Shown here: one piece after another, positions 8,121-16,518 of the stretch
How positions within the stretch are numbered: the stretch's first letter is position 1
Layout: every line of letters starts with the position of its first letter
Assembly (NCBI GenBank): GCA_024234955.1
Contig: JACKNK010000002.1
Span: 372,001-436,000 of the forward strand
Origin: Gammaproteobacteria bacterium
GTDB lineage: Bacteria; Pseudomonadota; Gammaproteobacteria; JACKNK01
DNA: 64,000 bases
Reading direction: 5' to 3'
Made by a program: the position numbers and the translations under genes
The notes under the pieces: model-generated
What the model was told of the DNA's origin: nothing
The model's input: only the letters and a program-made list of their open reading frames with translations
Databases searched by the model: none

Positions 8121-11100
8121 ATGTCACGAGCGCACCTGCATCCCGTGCCCGCCAGCGTCGCTGAAATACCGCTTCAGCCGGCTTCCCAGGACATCTGGGA
8201 CAAGAAATACCGCCTCAAGGCGAAGGACGGCACCATCGTCGACAAAGAGATCGACGACACCTACAAGCGGGTTGCGCGCGCCCTGGCCGATGTCGAGGAA
8301 GAGGGCATTCGCGAGCGTTGTTACAAGGACTTCCTGTGGGCGCTGCGTCACGGTGCGATTCCCGCCGGGCGCATCACCTCGAACGCGGGGGCCCTGGAAC
8401 ACAAGCCGGCGACCTCGACGATCAACTGCACCGTGTCCGGGACCATCGGCGACTCGATGGACGACATCCTCAACAAGGTGCACGAGGCCGGTCTGACCCT
8501 GAAGGCGGGCTGCGGCATCGGGTACGAGTTCTCGACCCTGCGTCCCAAGGGTGCGTATGTGTCGGGCGCCGGCGCCTACACCTCGGGCCCGCTGTCGTTC
8601 ATGGATATCTACGACAAGATGTGCTTCACCGTGTCCTCGGCGGGTGGTCGCCGTGGCGCGCAGATGGCGACCTTCGACGTCGGTCACCCGGACGTCATCG
8701 ACTTCATCCGCGCCAAGCGCGAGGACGGTCGTCTGCGCCAGTTCAACCTCTCGCTGCTGGTCACCGAGGAATTCATGGAAGCGGTCAAGCACGACCGCGA
8801 CTGGAAGCTGGCCTTCCCGATCACGGCGAAGGAGGCCGACGAGGACGGCGTCGATCTGCGCGATGCCGAGAAGGTGATCTGGCGCGACTGGCCGACCAAG
8901 GAGAAGTTTGTCGTCAACGAGGCCGGCAAAGTCGCCTGCAAGGTCTACAAGACGATCCGCGCGCGCCGCGTCTGGGACGTGATCATGTCCTCGACCTACG
9001 ACTACGCCGAGCCGGGGTTCATCCTGATCGACAAGGTCAACGAGATGAACAACAACTGGTTCTGCGAGAACATCCGTGCGACCAATCCCTGTGTCACCGC
9101 CGATACCTGGGTGCACACCAACGATGGCCCGAAGCAGGTCCAGGATCTGGTGGGGCGCAAGTTCGTCACCCGCGTCGATGGCAAGGAGTTCAGCTCCGGT
9201 GTCGAAGGCTTCTTCCGCACTGCCCACAAGGCGGTTGTCCGCCTGCAGACCGCCGAGGGTTACGGCCTGCGCCTGACCCCGGATCACCGCGTCCGTCGCG
9301 TCACCCGTTTTACCCGTTACGCGACCGAGACCGAGTGGTGCGAGGCCCGCAAGCTGCGCGCCGGCGACCGGGTGCTGCTCAATGACCACCGCGATAACGC
9401 AAGCTGGGAAGGCGCTTACGGTGAGGATGAAGGCTATCTGCTCGGCCTGCTCGTCGGCGAAGGCCAGCTCACCGAGGAGACTGCCGAACTGACCGTGTGG
9501 GCGCAGGCCGCCGTCATGGGGGGCAGCGTCGGCGGTCTGACCGCCGGTGTGCAGCACGTCATGGAGACGGCGCTGGCCTCGGCACGCAGTCTGCCGCGTC
9601 GCAGCGAGCTGGTCGGCTGGCGTAAGGTCAGTGGCTCCAATCAGTACCGTCTGCGTCTGGGTTCGTTGCACAAGCTGGCGGCCAAACTGGGCATGAATCG
9701 CGGCGACACCCCGATCACTCCGGCGGCGGAAGCCACCTCTTCCGCATTCCACATCGGCTTCCTGCGCGGCATGTTCGATGCGCACGGTTCGGTGCAGGGC
9801 AGCCAGGAGCACGGCGTCAGCGTGCGACTGCCGGAACACGACATGAGCAAGCTGGAAGCCGCGCAGCGTATGTTGCTGCGTCTGGGCATTGCCGGTCGCA
9901 TCTACAAGGATCGTCGCAAGGACACGCGCAGCAAGGGCCCGCAGGACGATCAGACCAGCAGCTACCACGAGCTGGTGATCTCCGGCGCCAACCTCAAGGA
10001 GTTTGCCGAGCGCATCGGATTTGCCGACAGCGACAAGTCCAGCCGCCTGGAAGACGCGATCAACGGGTACAAGCGGGAACTCAACCGCGAGCGTTTCGTC
10101 GCCCGTGTCGAGTCCATCGAGGTCGATGGCATCGAAGACGTGTTCGATGTGCAGATCCCCGGCGTGAACACCTTTGATGGCAACGGCCTGCATGCCCACA
10201 ACTGCGGTGAACAGCCGCTGCCGCCTTACGGTTCCTGCCTGCTGGGGTCGGTCAACCTGACCAAGTTCGTGCGCGACCCGTTCACCAAGAAGGCGAGCTT
10301 CGACTGGGCGGAGTACAGGCACGTCGTCTCCACCTTCACCCGCATGCTCGACAACGTGGTCGAGATCAACGGCCTGCCGTTGCCCGAACAGCGCCACGAG
10401 ATCGAGCACAAGCGTCGGCACGGCATGGGCTTCCTGGGCCTGGGTTCCACCGTGACCATGATGGGCATGAAGTACGGTTCCCCCGAGTCGCTCGAATTCA
10501 CCGAGGAAGTCACCAAGACCATGGCCCTGGAAGGCTGGCGTGCGGCGCTGGATCTGTCGAAGGAGAAGGGTCCGGCACCGATCATGGAGATGGATTACAC
10601 GGTCACCGCCGAGATGCTCTCGCATCGCCCCGAGATGGCGAAGGACGGTTACAAGGTCGGCGACACGGTCAAGGGCAAGGTGCTGCACGCCAAATACAGC
10701 CGCTACATGCAGCGGGTTGCGGAGGTGGAGCCGAAGCTGGTTGAAGAGCTCGCCGAAGTCGGCGCGCGTTTCACCCACCACAGCTCGATCGCGCCGACCG
10801 GAACGATTTCGCTGTCGCTGGCCAACAACGCCAGCAACGGCATCGAGCCGAGCTTTGCGCACCATTACGCGCGTAACGTCATCCGTGAGGGCAAGAAGTC
10901 CAAGGAAAAGGTGGACGTGTTCTCGTTCGAACTGCTCGCCTACCGTGAGCTGGTCAACGCCAAGGCCATGCCTTTTGCCGAGGACGACGATTCCAGACTG
11001 CCGGATTACTTCATCTCCGCCGACGACATCGGCCCGAAAGAGCATGTGGATGTGCAGGCGGCGGCGCAGAAGTGGATCGACAGTTCCATTTCCAAGACCG

Positions 11101-11384
11101 CCAATGTCCCGACCGAATACCCGTATGAGGACTTCAAGGACATCTACCTGTACGCCTACGAGCAGGGGCTGAAGGGTTGCACCACCTTCCGCTTCAACCC
11201 GGAGGCCTTCCAGGGCGTGCTGGTCAAGGAGCAGGATCTGGAGAAGACCATCTATGAGTTCAAGCTCGAAGACGGCAGTACGGTCAAGGTGAAGGGCAAC
11301 GAAGAGATCGAATACGACGGCGAGATCCACACCGCCGCGAATCTCTACGACGCCCTCAAGGAAGGCTATTACGGCAAGTTCTGA
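8121..11384 (+). CDS. nrdJa: Class II (adenosylcobalamin-dependent) ribonucleotide reductase, catalytic part, containing an intein
   Basis: 1087 residues as translated; about 716 after intein removal. It reduces ribonucleotides to deoxyribonucleotides using a B12-generated thiyl radical. The joined site reads NP then CGEQPLPPYGSC: the thiyl cysteine is C695 and a redox cysteine follows 11 residues later (C706), the same spacing as C408/C419 of the Lactobacillus enzyme. The N-terminal redox partner is probably C103 (STINCTVSG). The C-terminal cysteines that normally recharge the active site are absent and are supplied by the next gene, as in the Pseudomonas NrdJa/NrdJb split enzyme. An AGAGG site precedes the ATG. 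It is probably controlled by NrdR and DnaA. Confidence 0.93.
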   Translation: MSRAHLHPVPASVAEIPLQPASQDIWDKKYRLKAKDGTIVDKEIDDTYKRVARALADVEEEGIRERCYKDFLWALRHGAIPAGRITSNAGALEHKPATSTINCTVSGTIGDSMDDILNKVHEAGLTLKAGCGIGYEFSTLRPKGAYVSGAGAYTSGPLSFMDIYDKMCFTVSSAGGRRGAQMATFDVGHPDVIDFIRAKREDGRLRQFNLSLLVTEEFMEAVKHDRDWKLAFPITAKEADEDGVDLRDAEKVIWRDWPTKEKFVVNEAGKVACKVYKTIRARRVWDVIMSSTYDYAEPGFILIDKVNEMNNNWFCENIRATNPCVTADTWVHTNDGPKQVQDLVGRKFVTRVDGKEFSSGVEGFFRTAHKAVVRLQTAEGYGLRLTPDHRVRRVTRFTRYATETEWCEARKLRAGDRVLLNDHRDNASWEGAYGEDEGYLLGLLVGEGQLTEETAELTVWAQAAVMGGSVGGLTAGVQHVMETALASARSLPRRSELVGWRKVSGSNQYRLRLGSLHKLAAKLGMNRGDTPITPAAEATSSAFHIGFLRGMFDAHGSVQGSQEHGVSVRLPEHDMSKLEAAQRMLLRLGIAGRIYKDRRKDTRSKGPQDDQTSSYHELVISGANLKEFAERIGFADSDKSSRLEDAINGYKRELNRERFVARVESIEVDGIEDVFDVQIPGVNTFDGNGLHAHNCGEQPLPPYGSCLLGSVNLTKFVRDPFTKKASFDWAEYRHVVSTFTRMLDNVVEINGLPLPEQRHEIEHKRRHGMGFLGLGSTVTMMGMKYGSPESLEFTEEVTKTMALEGWRAALDLSKEKGPAPIMEMDYTVTAEMLSHRPEMAKDGYKVGDTVKGKVLHAKYSRYMQRVAEVEPKLVEELAEVGARFTHHSSIAPTGTISLSLANNASNGIEPSFAHHYARNVIREGKKSKEKVDVFSFELLAYRELVNAKAMPFAEDDDSRLPDYFISADDIGPKEHVDVQAAAQKWIDSSISKTANVPTEYPYEDFKDIYLYAYEQGLKGCTTFRFNPEAFQGVLVKEQDLEKTIYEFKLEDGSTVKVKGNEEIEYDGEIHTAANLYDALKEGYYGKF
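9090..10202 (+). mobile_element. Intein with LAGLIDADG-type homing endonuclease inside NrdJa
   Basis: 371 residues (324-694 of the precursor). Block A begins CVTADTWVHTNDG, block B has the TPDH motif (GLRLTPDHRVRRV), and the C-terminal block ends GLHAHN followed by the extein cysteine, so Cys1, the penultimate His, Asn and Cys+1 are all present and splicing should work. Two degenerate LAGLIDADG helices are visible: YLLGLLVGEGQL and FLRGMFDAHGSV. The insertion point is immediately before the radical-bearing cysteine, so the reductase cannot function before splicing. Whether the endonuclease is still active cannot be judged. Confidence 0.93.
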
Positions 11385-11393
11385 GGCATTCGG

Positions 11394-11494
11394 TGTAGGC
11401 CGGCATAAGCGCAGCGTTGCCGGCTTGAGGCCCTGAACGAAGCGAAAGGCATCAAGCTTGCTCCGCCGCTTCGCGCCTTAAACCGGCCTACATC
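11394..11494. repeat. REP-like palindromic repeat, copy 1
   Basis: Begins TGTAGGCCGGCATAAGCGCA and ends with the inverted TTAAACCGGCCTACA, so it can fold into a long hairpin. The same unit occurs at 41759-41852 and 56514-56604. It sits between nrdJa and nrdJb and may affect mRNA stability or relative expression of the two subunit genes. Confidence 0.8.
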
Positions 11495-11563
11495 GACGCA
11501 GCAAGGCACAATAAACGCACAGTCGGTCCGAAACCGACGCCAGACACAGCGAGGTCACCCCCC

Positions 11564-12295
11564 ATGGCCATCAAGATCGAAAAGAAAATTACCGGTTACA
11601 AGGTCCAGAAGCCCGAAGACGTCGAGGCAGAGAAGGCCAAGGCTGCCGCCGAAGAAGCGGAGCGCAAGACCGCCGAAATCATCCAGATGCACGAGGCCAT
11701 CGAGCGCCCCGGCTGCCTGGAGGGCACGACCTACAAGATCAAGACCCCGCTGTCGGAGCATTCGCTCTACGTCACGGTCAACGACATCATCCTCAACCCG
11801 GACACCGAGCATGAGCAGCGCCGTCCCTTCGAGATATTTATCAACTCGAAGAACATGGATCACTTCCAGTGGATCGTCGCGCTGACCCGAATCCTCTCCG
11901 CCGTGTTCCGCAAGGGTGGCGACGTCACCTTCCTGGTCGAGGAAATGAAGGCCGTGTTCGACCCGCGCGGCGGCTACTTCAAGCCGGGCGGCAAGTTCAT
12001 GCCCTCGCTGGTGGCCGAGATCGGCGACGTCATCGAACAGCACCTGACCCGCATCGGCATGCTGCGCAACGAGCTCGACGAGCACCAGAAGGCCTTCATC
12101 GCCAAGAAGAAGGCCGAACTGGCCGGCAAGCCGGTGGTCGACCACGACACCTGCCGTACCGAAGCCAAGGAAGAACAGGAAGAGGGTGAGTTCCCAGCCA
12201 ACGCGCAGTTGTGCATGAAGTGCAACACCAAGGCCATGGTGCAGATGGACAACTGCATGACCTGCCTGAACTGCGGCGAGAGCAAGTGCGGCTGA
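11564..12295 (+). CDS. nrdJb: Class II ribonucleotide reductase, C-terminal redox subunit (TSCPD domain)
   Basis: 243 residues, close to the 231-residue NrdJb of Pseudomonas aeruginosa. The N-terminal third is charged and helical. The middle (EGTTYKIKTPLSEHSLYVTV ... DHFQWIVALTRILSAVFR) is the TSCPD-type domain. The C-terminus has clustered cysteines, CMKC and then CMTCLNCGESKC, which provide the redox-active thiols and probably a metal site that re-reduce the active site in NrdJa. It starts 180 bases after nrdJa, with a REP-like palindrome in between. Identification rests on the C-terminal cysteines and the gene order. Confidence 0.88.
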   Translation: MAIKIEKKITGYKVQKPEDVEAEKAKAAAEEAERKTAEIIQMHEAIERPGCLEGTTYKIKTPLSEHSLYVTVNDIILNPDTEHEQRRPFEIFINSKNMDHFQWIVALTRILSAVFRKGGDVTFLVEEMKAVFDPRGGYFKPGGKFMPSLVAEIGDVIEQHLTRIGMLRNELDEHQKAFIAKKKAELAGKPVVDHDTCRTEAKEEQEEGEFPANAQLCMKCNTKAMVQMDNCMTCLNCGESKCG

Positions 12296-12323
12296 GGCCG
12301 GACTGCGAACGAGAGGAGAGGCC

Positions 12324-12773
12324 ATGACTTCCGTCGTCATCCCCATCACCGTCGTCACCGACATCCCCCACTTCCCGATCCCGGAGCGCAAGACCCTGGG
12401 CTCCGCCGGCGCCGACCTGCAGGCCGCGATCCGCGAGCCGCTGACCATCGGCCCGGGCGAGTCCGCGCTGGTCAAGGCCGGCATCGCGATCGCCCTGCCG
12501 GAAGGTTACGAGGCACAGGTCCGTCCTCGTTCCGGGTTGGCGCTCAAGCACCAGATCACCGTGCTCAACTCGCCGGGCACGATCGACAGCGATTACCGGG
12601 GCGAGGTCGGCGTCATCCTCATCAACCACGGCAAGACCGCGTTCACGGTCGAGCCGCTGATGCGCATCGCGCAGATGGTCATCACTCAGGTCCCCAACAC
12701 CATGTGGGTGCTGTCCGAGGAACTCGACGATACCGAACGCGGCGCCGGCGGCTTCGGCCACACGGGCACTTGA
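12324..12773 (+). CDS. dut: dUTP diphosphatase
   Basis: 149 residues, the normal length of the trimeric enzyme. It hydrolyses dUTP to dUMP and pyrophosphate, keeping uracil out of DNA and feeding dTMP synthesis. Visible motifs: 1, GSAGADLQA; 2, RPRSGLALK; 3, GTIDSDYRGEVGV; 5, RGAGGFGHTG. A strong AGAGGAGAGG ribosome site precedes the ATG. It follows nrdJb by 28 bases, so a dNTP-supply operon nrdJa-nrdJb-dut is likely. Confidence 0.95.
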   Translation: MTSVVIPITVVTDIPHFPIPERKTLGSAGADLQAAIREPLTIGPGESALVKAGIAIALPEGYEAQVRPRSGLALKHQITVLNSPGTIDSDYRGEVGVILINHGKTAFTVEPLMRIAQMVITQVPNTMWVLSEELDDTERGAGGFGHTGT

Positions 12774-13062
12774 TCAACCATGCCTGGACAGCGGCACCCG
12801 CCCGACGCCAAGCCGGCGCGTTTGGCCTGGCCGGAGCTACGATTCCCGCCAATCAATCTGTGGAGCGCCGGTGCGATGCCGCAGCGGCCAACAGAAAAAC
12901 CTCCAGCCGGGTTCGCGGCGATTCCGGATCGTCGCGAACTTCAGGCCATCGGTTTCTAGTCGGAAGGCAAGTCTCAAATTCTTCTTTTTATTTTCTATGT
13001 GTCTGTTTATCTGTGTTTATTAGTACTGATTGTGCACTATATTGCTAGTCACGAATCAAGTT
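12774..13062. other. Intergenic region, partly AT-rich
   Basis: No gene supported. From about 12955 to 13060 the composition turns clearly AT-rich (runs such as TTCTTTTTATTTTCTATG), unlike the flanking genes. This probably holds the promoter of the HipA-like gene and may mark transferred DNA. Confidence 0.5.
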
Positions 13063-14415
13063 ATGGGGTGCCACGTGGCTGTCACTCTGCAAGAGCGCCT
13101 TGGCCAGGGGCTGGCGACGTCCAGCGAACTGCAAAACGCCACCGGGCTCAGTCAAACCACCGTCGCGCGCCAGCTCCGTGAACTTGGCGATGCGATCGTG
13201 CGCATCCAGCACGGGCGGACGGTCCATTACGGGCTGACGCACCATGCCTTCGGCGCGGCCAATGCCATCCCTCTGCATCGTGTCGACGCATATGGCAATC
13301 ACGTCTTGGTGGCGACCATATTCCCACTGGTGCATGGCGGATTCTTTGTCACCCCGACGACGGGCACGCCCGCTGTCTTGGCGGGCGTGAATCGGGACGG
13401 ACTCTTCGAAGACCTCCCTTATTTTCTTGATGACCTGCGCCCGCAGGGGTTCCTGGGGCGGCAGATCGCGCACGAACTCGCGGCGCGCGATGGGCGTTTT
13501 CCGAACGATCCGGCGCAATGGACCACCGACCATGTCGGGCGCTATCTGGTCGCGAATGGCGATGACCTGCCTGGCGATCTGATCCTGGGCGAGCAAATCC
13601 ATCTCCGTCTGCGTCGACCGCCCACGCCGATCACCGAGGCCGACTATCCCCGCCTCGCGGAATCCGTGTTGGCGGGCGAGATACCGGGCAGTTCCGCCGG
13701 AGGCGAGCAAGCCAAGTTCACGGCCTACCGCGCGGATCGCGGGCATGTGATCGTGAAGTTTTCGCCCAAGGGCGATGAACCGGTCGCGCGCCGCTGGCGA
13801 GATGTGTTGATCACCGAGCACCACGCCGCCGAAACCATGGATAGCTTTGGATTTCCCGCCGCACAGACACGTCTGTTCGCGGATGGTGGGCGCGTGTTTC
13901 TCGAATCAGCGCGTTTTGATCGCCACGGAGCTCAAGGCCGTTTGCCGATGATCTCGCTACGCGCGGTGGATGCCGAGTTCACCGGATTGGGGAGTGACTG
14001 GCCCCGCGTCATGCAGGCCTTGGCCGAGCGAAATCTGGTGAGCCAGGAGCATGCGACCGACGCGCTCGCCATGTGGGCGTTCGGACGCCTGATTCACAAC
14101 ACCGACATGCATCTTGGCAATCTGAGCCTGGCCATGGACGGACATGTGTTCCGCTTGCTGCCCGCGTATGACATGTGCTCGATGGGGTTTGCGCCACGGG
14201 CCAACGAGGTGCGACCGCCAAGCTTCGCTCGTCCCGAGTTTGCCGCGCTGCGTCTGCCCGATTCGGTGCGCGCCTGGCCACAAAAATTGGCCTGTCGGTT
14301 TTGGCGGGCAGTGGGTGACGACCCGCGCATATCCGCCGAGTTCCGCGAATTCATCGCAGATGAACGGCTTGCCGACGAGGCGATTTGGGTGGTTTCCGAC
14401 GAAGTCGGTCAGTGA
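13063..14415 (+). CDS. yjjJ: HipA-family kinase toxin of the YjjJ (HipH) type with N-terminal winged helix
   Basis: 450 residues from the ATG at 13063; another in-frame start lies 33 bases upstream and a GTG 12 bases downstream, and no strong ribosome site decides between them. An N-terminal helix-turn-helix (SELQNATGLSQTTVARQLREL) replaces the separate HipB antitoxin. HipA-type kinase signs: glycine loop GSSAGGEQAKF, a lysine strand (HVIVKFSPKG), catalytic HNTDMHLGN, and a metal-binding PAYDMCSM. HipA kinases phosphorylate Ser/Thr targets such as aminoacyl-tRNA synthetase and cause dormancy; targets of YjjJ proteins are less clear. There is no hipB neighbour. The upstream region is AT-rich, which fits acquisition by transfer. 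Confidence 0.83.
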   Translation: MGCHVAVTLQERLGQGLATSSELQNATGLSQTTVARQLRELGDAIVRIQHGRTVHYGLTHHAFGAANAIPLHRVDAYGNHVLVATIFPLVHGGFFVTPTTGTPAVLAGVNRDGLFEDLPYFLDDLRPQGFLGRQIAHELAARDGRFPNDPAQWTTDHVGRYLVANGDDLPGDLILGEQIHLRLRRPPTPITEADYPRLAESVLAGEIPGSSAGGEQAKFTAYRADRGHVIVKFSPKGDEPVARRWRDVLITEHHAAETMDSFGFPAAQTRLFADGGRVFLESARFDRHGAQGRLPMISLRAVDAEFTGLGSDWPRVMQALAERNLVSQEHATDALAMWAFGRLIHNTDMHLGNLSLAMDGHVFRLLPAYDMCSMGFAPRANEVRPPSFARPEFAALRLPDSVRAWPQKLACRFWRAVGDDPRISAEFREFIADERLADEAIWVVSDEVGQ

Positions 14416-14427
14416 AGTTCCGGCAAT

Positions 14428-14460
14428 AAAAAAGCCCGGCCCGCGCGTGCGGACCGGGCC
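14428..14460 (-). terminator. Rho-independent terminator, mainly for the minus-strand PEP-CTERM gene
   Basis: Stem GCCCGGCCCGC / GCGGACCGGGC with one mismatch. A run of six A on its left becomes a U-run for minus-strand transcripts. It also lies 12 bases after the yjjJ stop on the other strand. Confidence 0.8.
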
Positions 14461-14491
14461 ATGTTCCCGGGGATGCGTTATGGCGAAAGTC

Positions 14492-15169
14492 TCAAAGGAT
14501 GGAGTTTGCGCTCATCCGGCGGCGCAGCGCGGCGAGACCGAGCAGGCCCAAGCCGAGCGTGCCGCCGACCGGAACGCTGTTGTTCACGGTTGCGAACTGC
14601 TGGGTGTACGACGCGTTGGCGAACCCATAATCGTTCGAGGCAAACAGGTAGGTGTCGATGGCGTAGTCGTAGAGGTAGACGGCGTTGTGCAGCCAGACGA
14701 AATACGCGCCGGCGGGGTGGTTGGTGGTATCGCGCAGGCCGATCAGCTGGAGCATCAGGTCACCGGTCGCGTTGGCCCACATGTCGGTGGCGAGAGAATG
14801 CCAGTTACCGAAGCCCTGGTTGTCGTCGGCCGTCGTGTGAGGCGTGTTGGTCGCGAACGTGTAGCTGATGTTATCCACGGCGTTGGCGACGGTGATGTTG
14901 TAGGAGACGAATTCACCGGTGTTGGCGGAGTCCTGGTACTGATACAGCCGACCCGGCTCGCTGCCGACGGCGTCACCGGGATTGGCGACGCTGCCGTTGG
15001 TGGTGATGGTGCCGGTCACGGTCCAGGCCGAGCCGATGTTGGTGCCGTACGCGAAGCTGTCGAAGACGTGATTGACGTTATAGGTGATCGGCCCGGCCTG
15101 CACGGTCGTGGTCAGGAACAGGGCGGCGGCGGCAATCAGGGCGCGGGTGGTTAGGGTTTGGCTCGGCAT
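14492..15169 (-). CDS. PEP-CTERM-type exported protein (variant VPVGGT signal)
   Basis: 225 residues. Signal peptide about 1-25 (LIAAAALFLTTTVQA). The body is Asn/Thr/Tyr-rich, beta-strand-like and low in Lys. The C-terminus has the tripartite sorting signal: a short motif VPVGGT where the canonical form is VPEPGT, a hydrophobic segment LGLGLLGLAAL, and the basic cluster RRR. Such proteins are processed by exosortase and released or kept at the surface, usually in bacteria making exopolysaccharide. The gene lies beside a second PEP-CTERM gene in the same direction. The precise function is unknown. Confidence 0.8.
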   Translation of the reverse strand: MPSQTLTTRALIAAAALFLTTTVQAGPITYNVNHVFDSFAYGTNIGSAWTVTGTITTNGSVANPGDAVGSEPGRLYQYQDSANTGEFVSYNITVANAVDNISYTFATNTPHTTADDNQGFGNWHSLATDMWANATGDLMLQLIGLRDTTNHPAGAYFVWLHNAVYLYDYAIDTYLFASNDYGFANASYTQQFATVNNSVPVGGTLGLGLLGLAALRRRMSANSIL

Positions 15170-15217
15170 GAGTTCGGTCTCCGGTCGAGTTCGGCTTCTG
15201 TAAGTTCGGGAAAGGGA

Positions 15218-16264
15218 TTACGCCGCATCCGCGACGGCGTTACGGCGGCGACGTGCGATCAGCCCGGTCAGGCCGATGCCGAAGATGGCCAGCGAGCCCG
15301 GCACGGGCACGGACGCGCCGCCGCTGCCGCCGGTGGTCTCGATGGTCATGACCATGTCGGCGTAACCGATCAGTTCGTTGCCGGATGCGATCGCGGGGCC
15401 GAAATCGGTGGCGTTGGCTTCGGTATGGAAATACCAGCGGTTGGTATCCGGGACCACGGTGAATTCGTGCAGGTCGCCGAGGCCGGGGTTGTTCGAGAAG
15501 GTCGCGATCGTCTCGGTCAGGTTGTTCGAGATGTTGGTGCGCACGATCTCGTTGGTCGGGTTCACGCCGGTCACGTGGGCGAGGTAATCCTGCCCGCCGA
15601 AATACTCGGCGACGCCGTAGAACGCCCAGTTTTCCGCCGTCTTGGCGTTCATGGTCACGCCAGAGGTGGTGGTGACGTTACCGGTCGCAAGGTCGATCTT
15701 GTGCGCGTTGCCGGTGACGTTGCCGTTGCCGGTGGCGCCGCTGGTGTTCTCGAACAGGATCACGTTGTCGTAACCCGCGAACACGCCGTTCATCTTGGCG
15801 TTGCCGAAGGTGATCGCGCTGGACAGCGTGATCGCCGGGCCGGCGGTCATGGTGATCGGGTCCAGGGTGATGATCGACGTAAAGGTGAAACCGGGCGCGG
15901 GGTTGGGGCCACCCGGCAGCGAGAACGCGCTGCTGCCGTTGGTGCTGAAGCTGTACAGCTGCCCACCGTTGATGTTGGTGAACAGGGCGTCGTGGCTGCT
16001 CGTCGCCGCACCGCTCAGGGTATTGGCATCGACGTTCATGGTGCCGCCGTCGCCGGTGGCATAGAAGCGGTCGGTGTTCGCCGCGATGCCGCCCTTGTCG
16101 TCGGAGAAGCCGATGTCCTCGACCTCGACGTAGTTGGCGTTGCTGGTCGACAGCGAATCGATCTTGAAGGTCACCACCGAGGCCTGGCCGAGACCGGTGT
16201 ACGCGGAGAGTGAGAGCAGGGCGCTGATCGCAATGGCTTTGGAGCGGCGATGATGGTTCGGCAT
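15218..16264 (-). CDS. PEP-CTERM-type exported protein (VPVPGS signal)
   Basis: 348 residues from the ATG at 16264, chosen because the signal peptide (SKAIAISALLSLSAYTGLGQA) begins there and GGAG lies 8 bases upstream; an in-frame ATG 42 bases upstream would add a basic extension. The body is rich in Asn, Thr, Gly and Ser. The tail reads VPVPGSLAIFGIGLTGLIAR followed by more arginines, a PEP-CTERM anchor. It probably forms a pair with the 14492 gene (48-base gap, same strand). The exosortase is not in this window. No catalytic motif is recognised. Confidence 0.82.
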   Translation of the reverse strand: MPNHHRRSKAIAISALLSLSAYTGLGQASVVTFKIDSLSTSNANYVEVEDIGFSDDKGGIAANTDRFYATGDGGTMNVDANTLSGAATSSHDALFTNINGGQLYSFSTNGSSAFSLPGGPNPAPGFTFTSIITLDPITMTAGPAITLSSAITFGNAKMNGVFAGYDNVILFENTSGATGNGNVTGNAHKIDLATGNVTTTSGVTMNAKTAENWAFYGVAEYFGGQDYLAHVTGVNPTNEIVRTNISNNLTETIATFSNNPGLGDLHEFTVVPDTNRWYFHTEANATDFGPAIASGNELIGYADMVMTIETTGGSGGASVPVPGSLAIFGIGLTGLIARRRRNAVADAA

Positions 16265-16518
16265 GAAAGGACTCCGGCGCAAACGGCGGTGACTGGGATG
16301 TTGCAACGAAAATGCAAATACCGGACCAGTGGAAGCCGACTGTTTTTTGCCGATACGACTTGTATGGAGCTAATTTCCTGTTTTTCCAGCATTTGCGGAA
16401 ATATCGTATACGTAAATTTCGGGTGCAGGGCAACGAGGGGGTGTTCCGCCCGGTGACATTTTCGTCAGTGCTTGCGGTTGACGATGGCAGTCGATGTCAA
16501 AATGCGACGGTTTCCGAT

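Noticed and set aside
8124..11330. 1068-codon open frame antisense to nrdJa
   Set aside because: It mirrors the nrdJa frame through GC-rich codon bias, has no recognisable domain, and the + strand gene is certain.
14144..16213. Long + strand open frames across the two PEP-CTERM genes
   Set aside because: The minus-strand products have signal peptides and sorting signals, whereas the + strand readings are Val/Gly/Arg-rich shadows.
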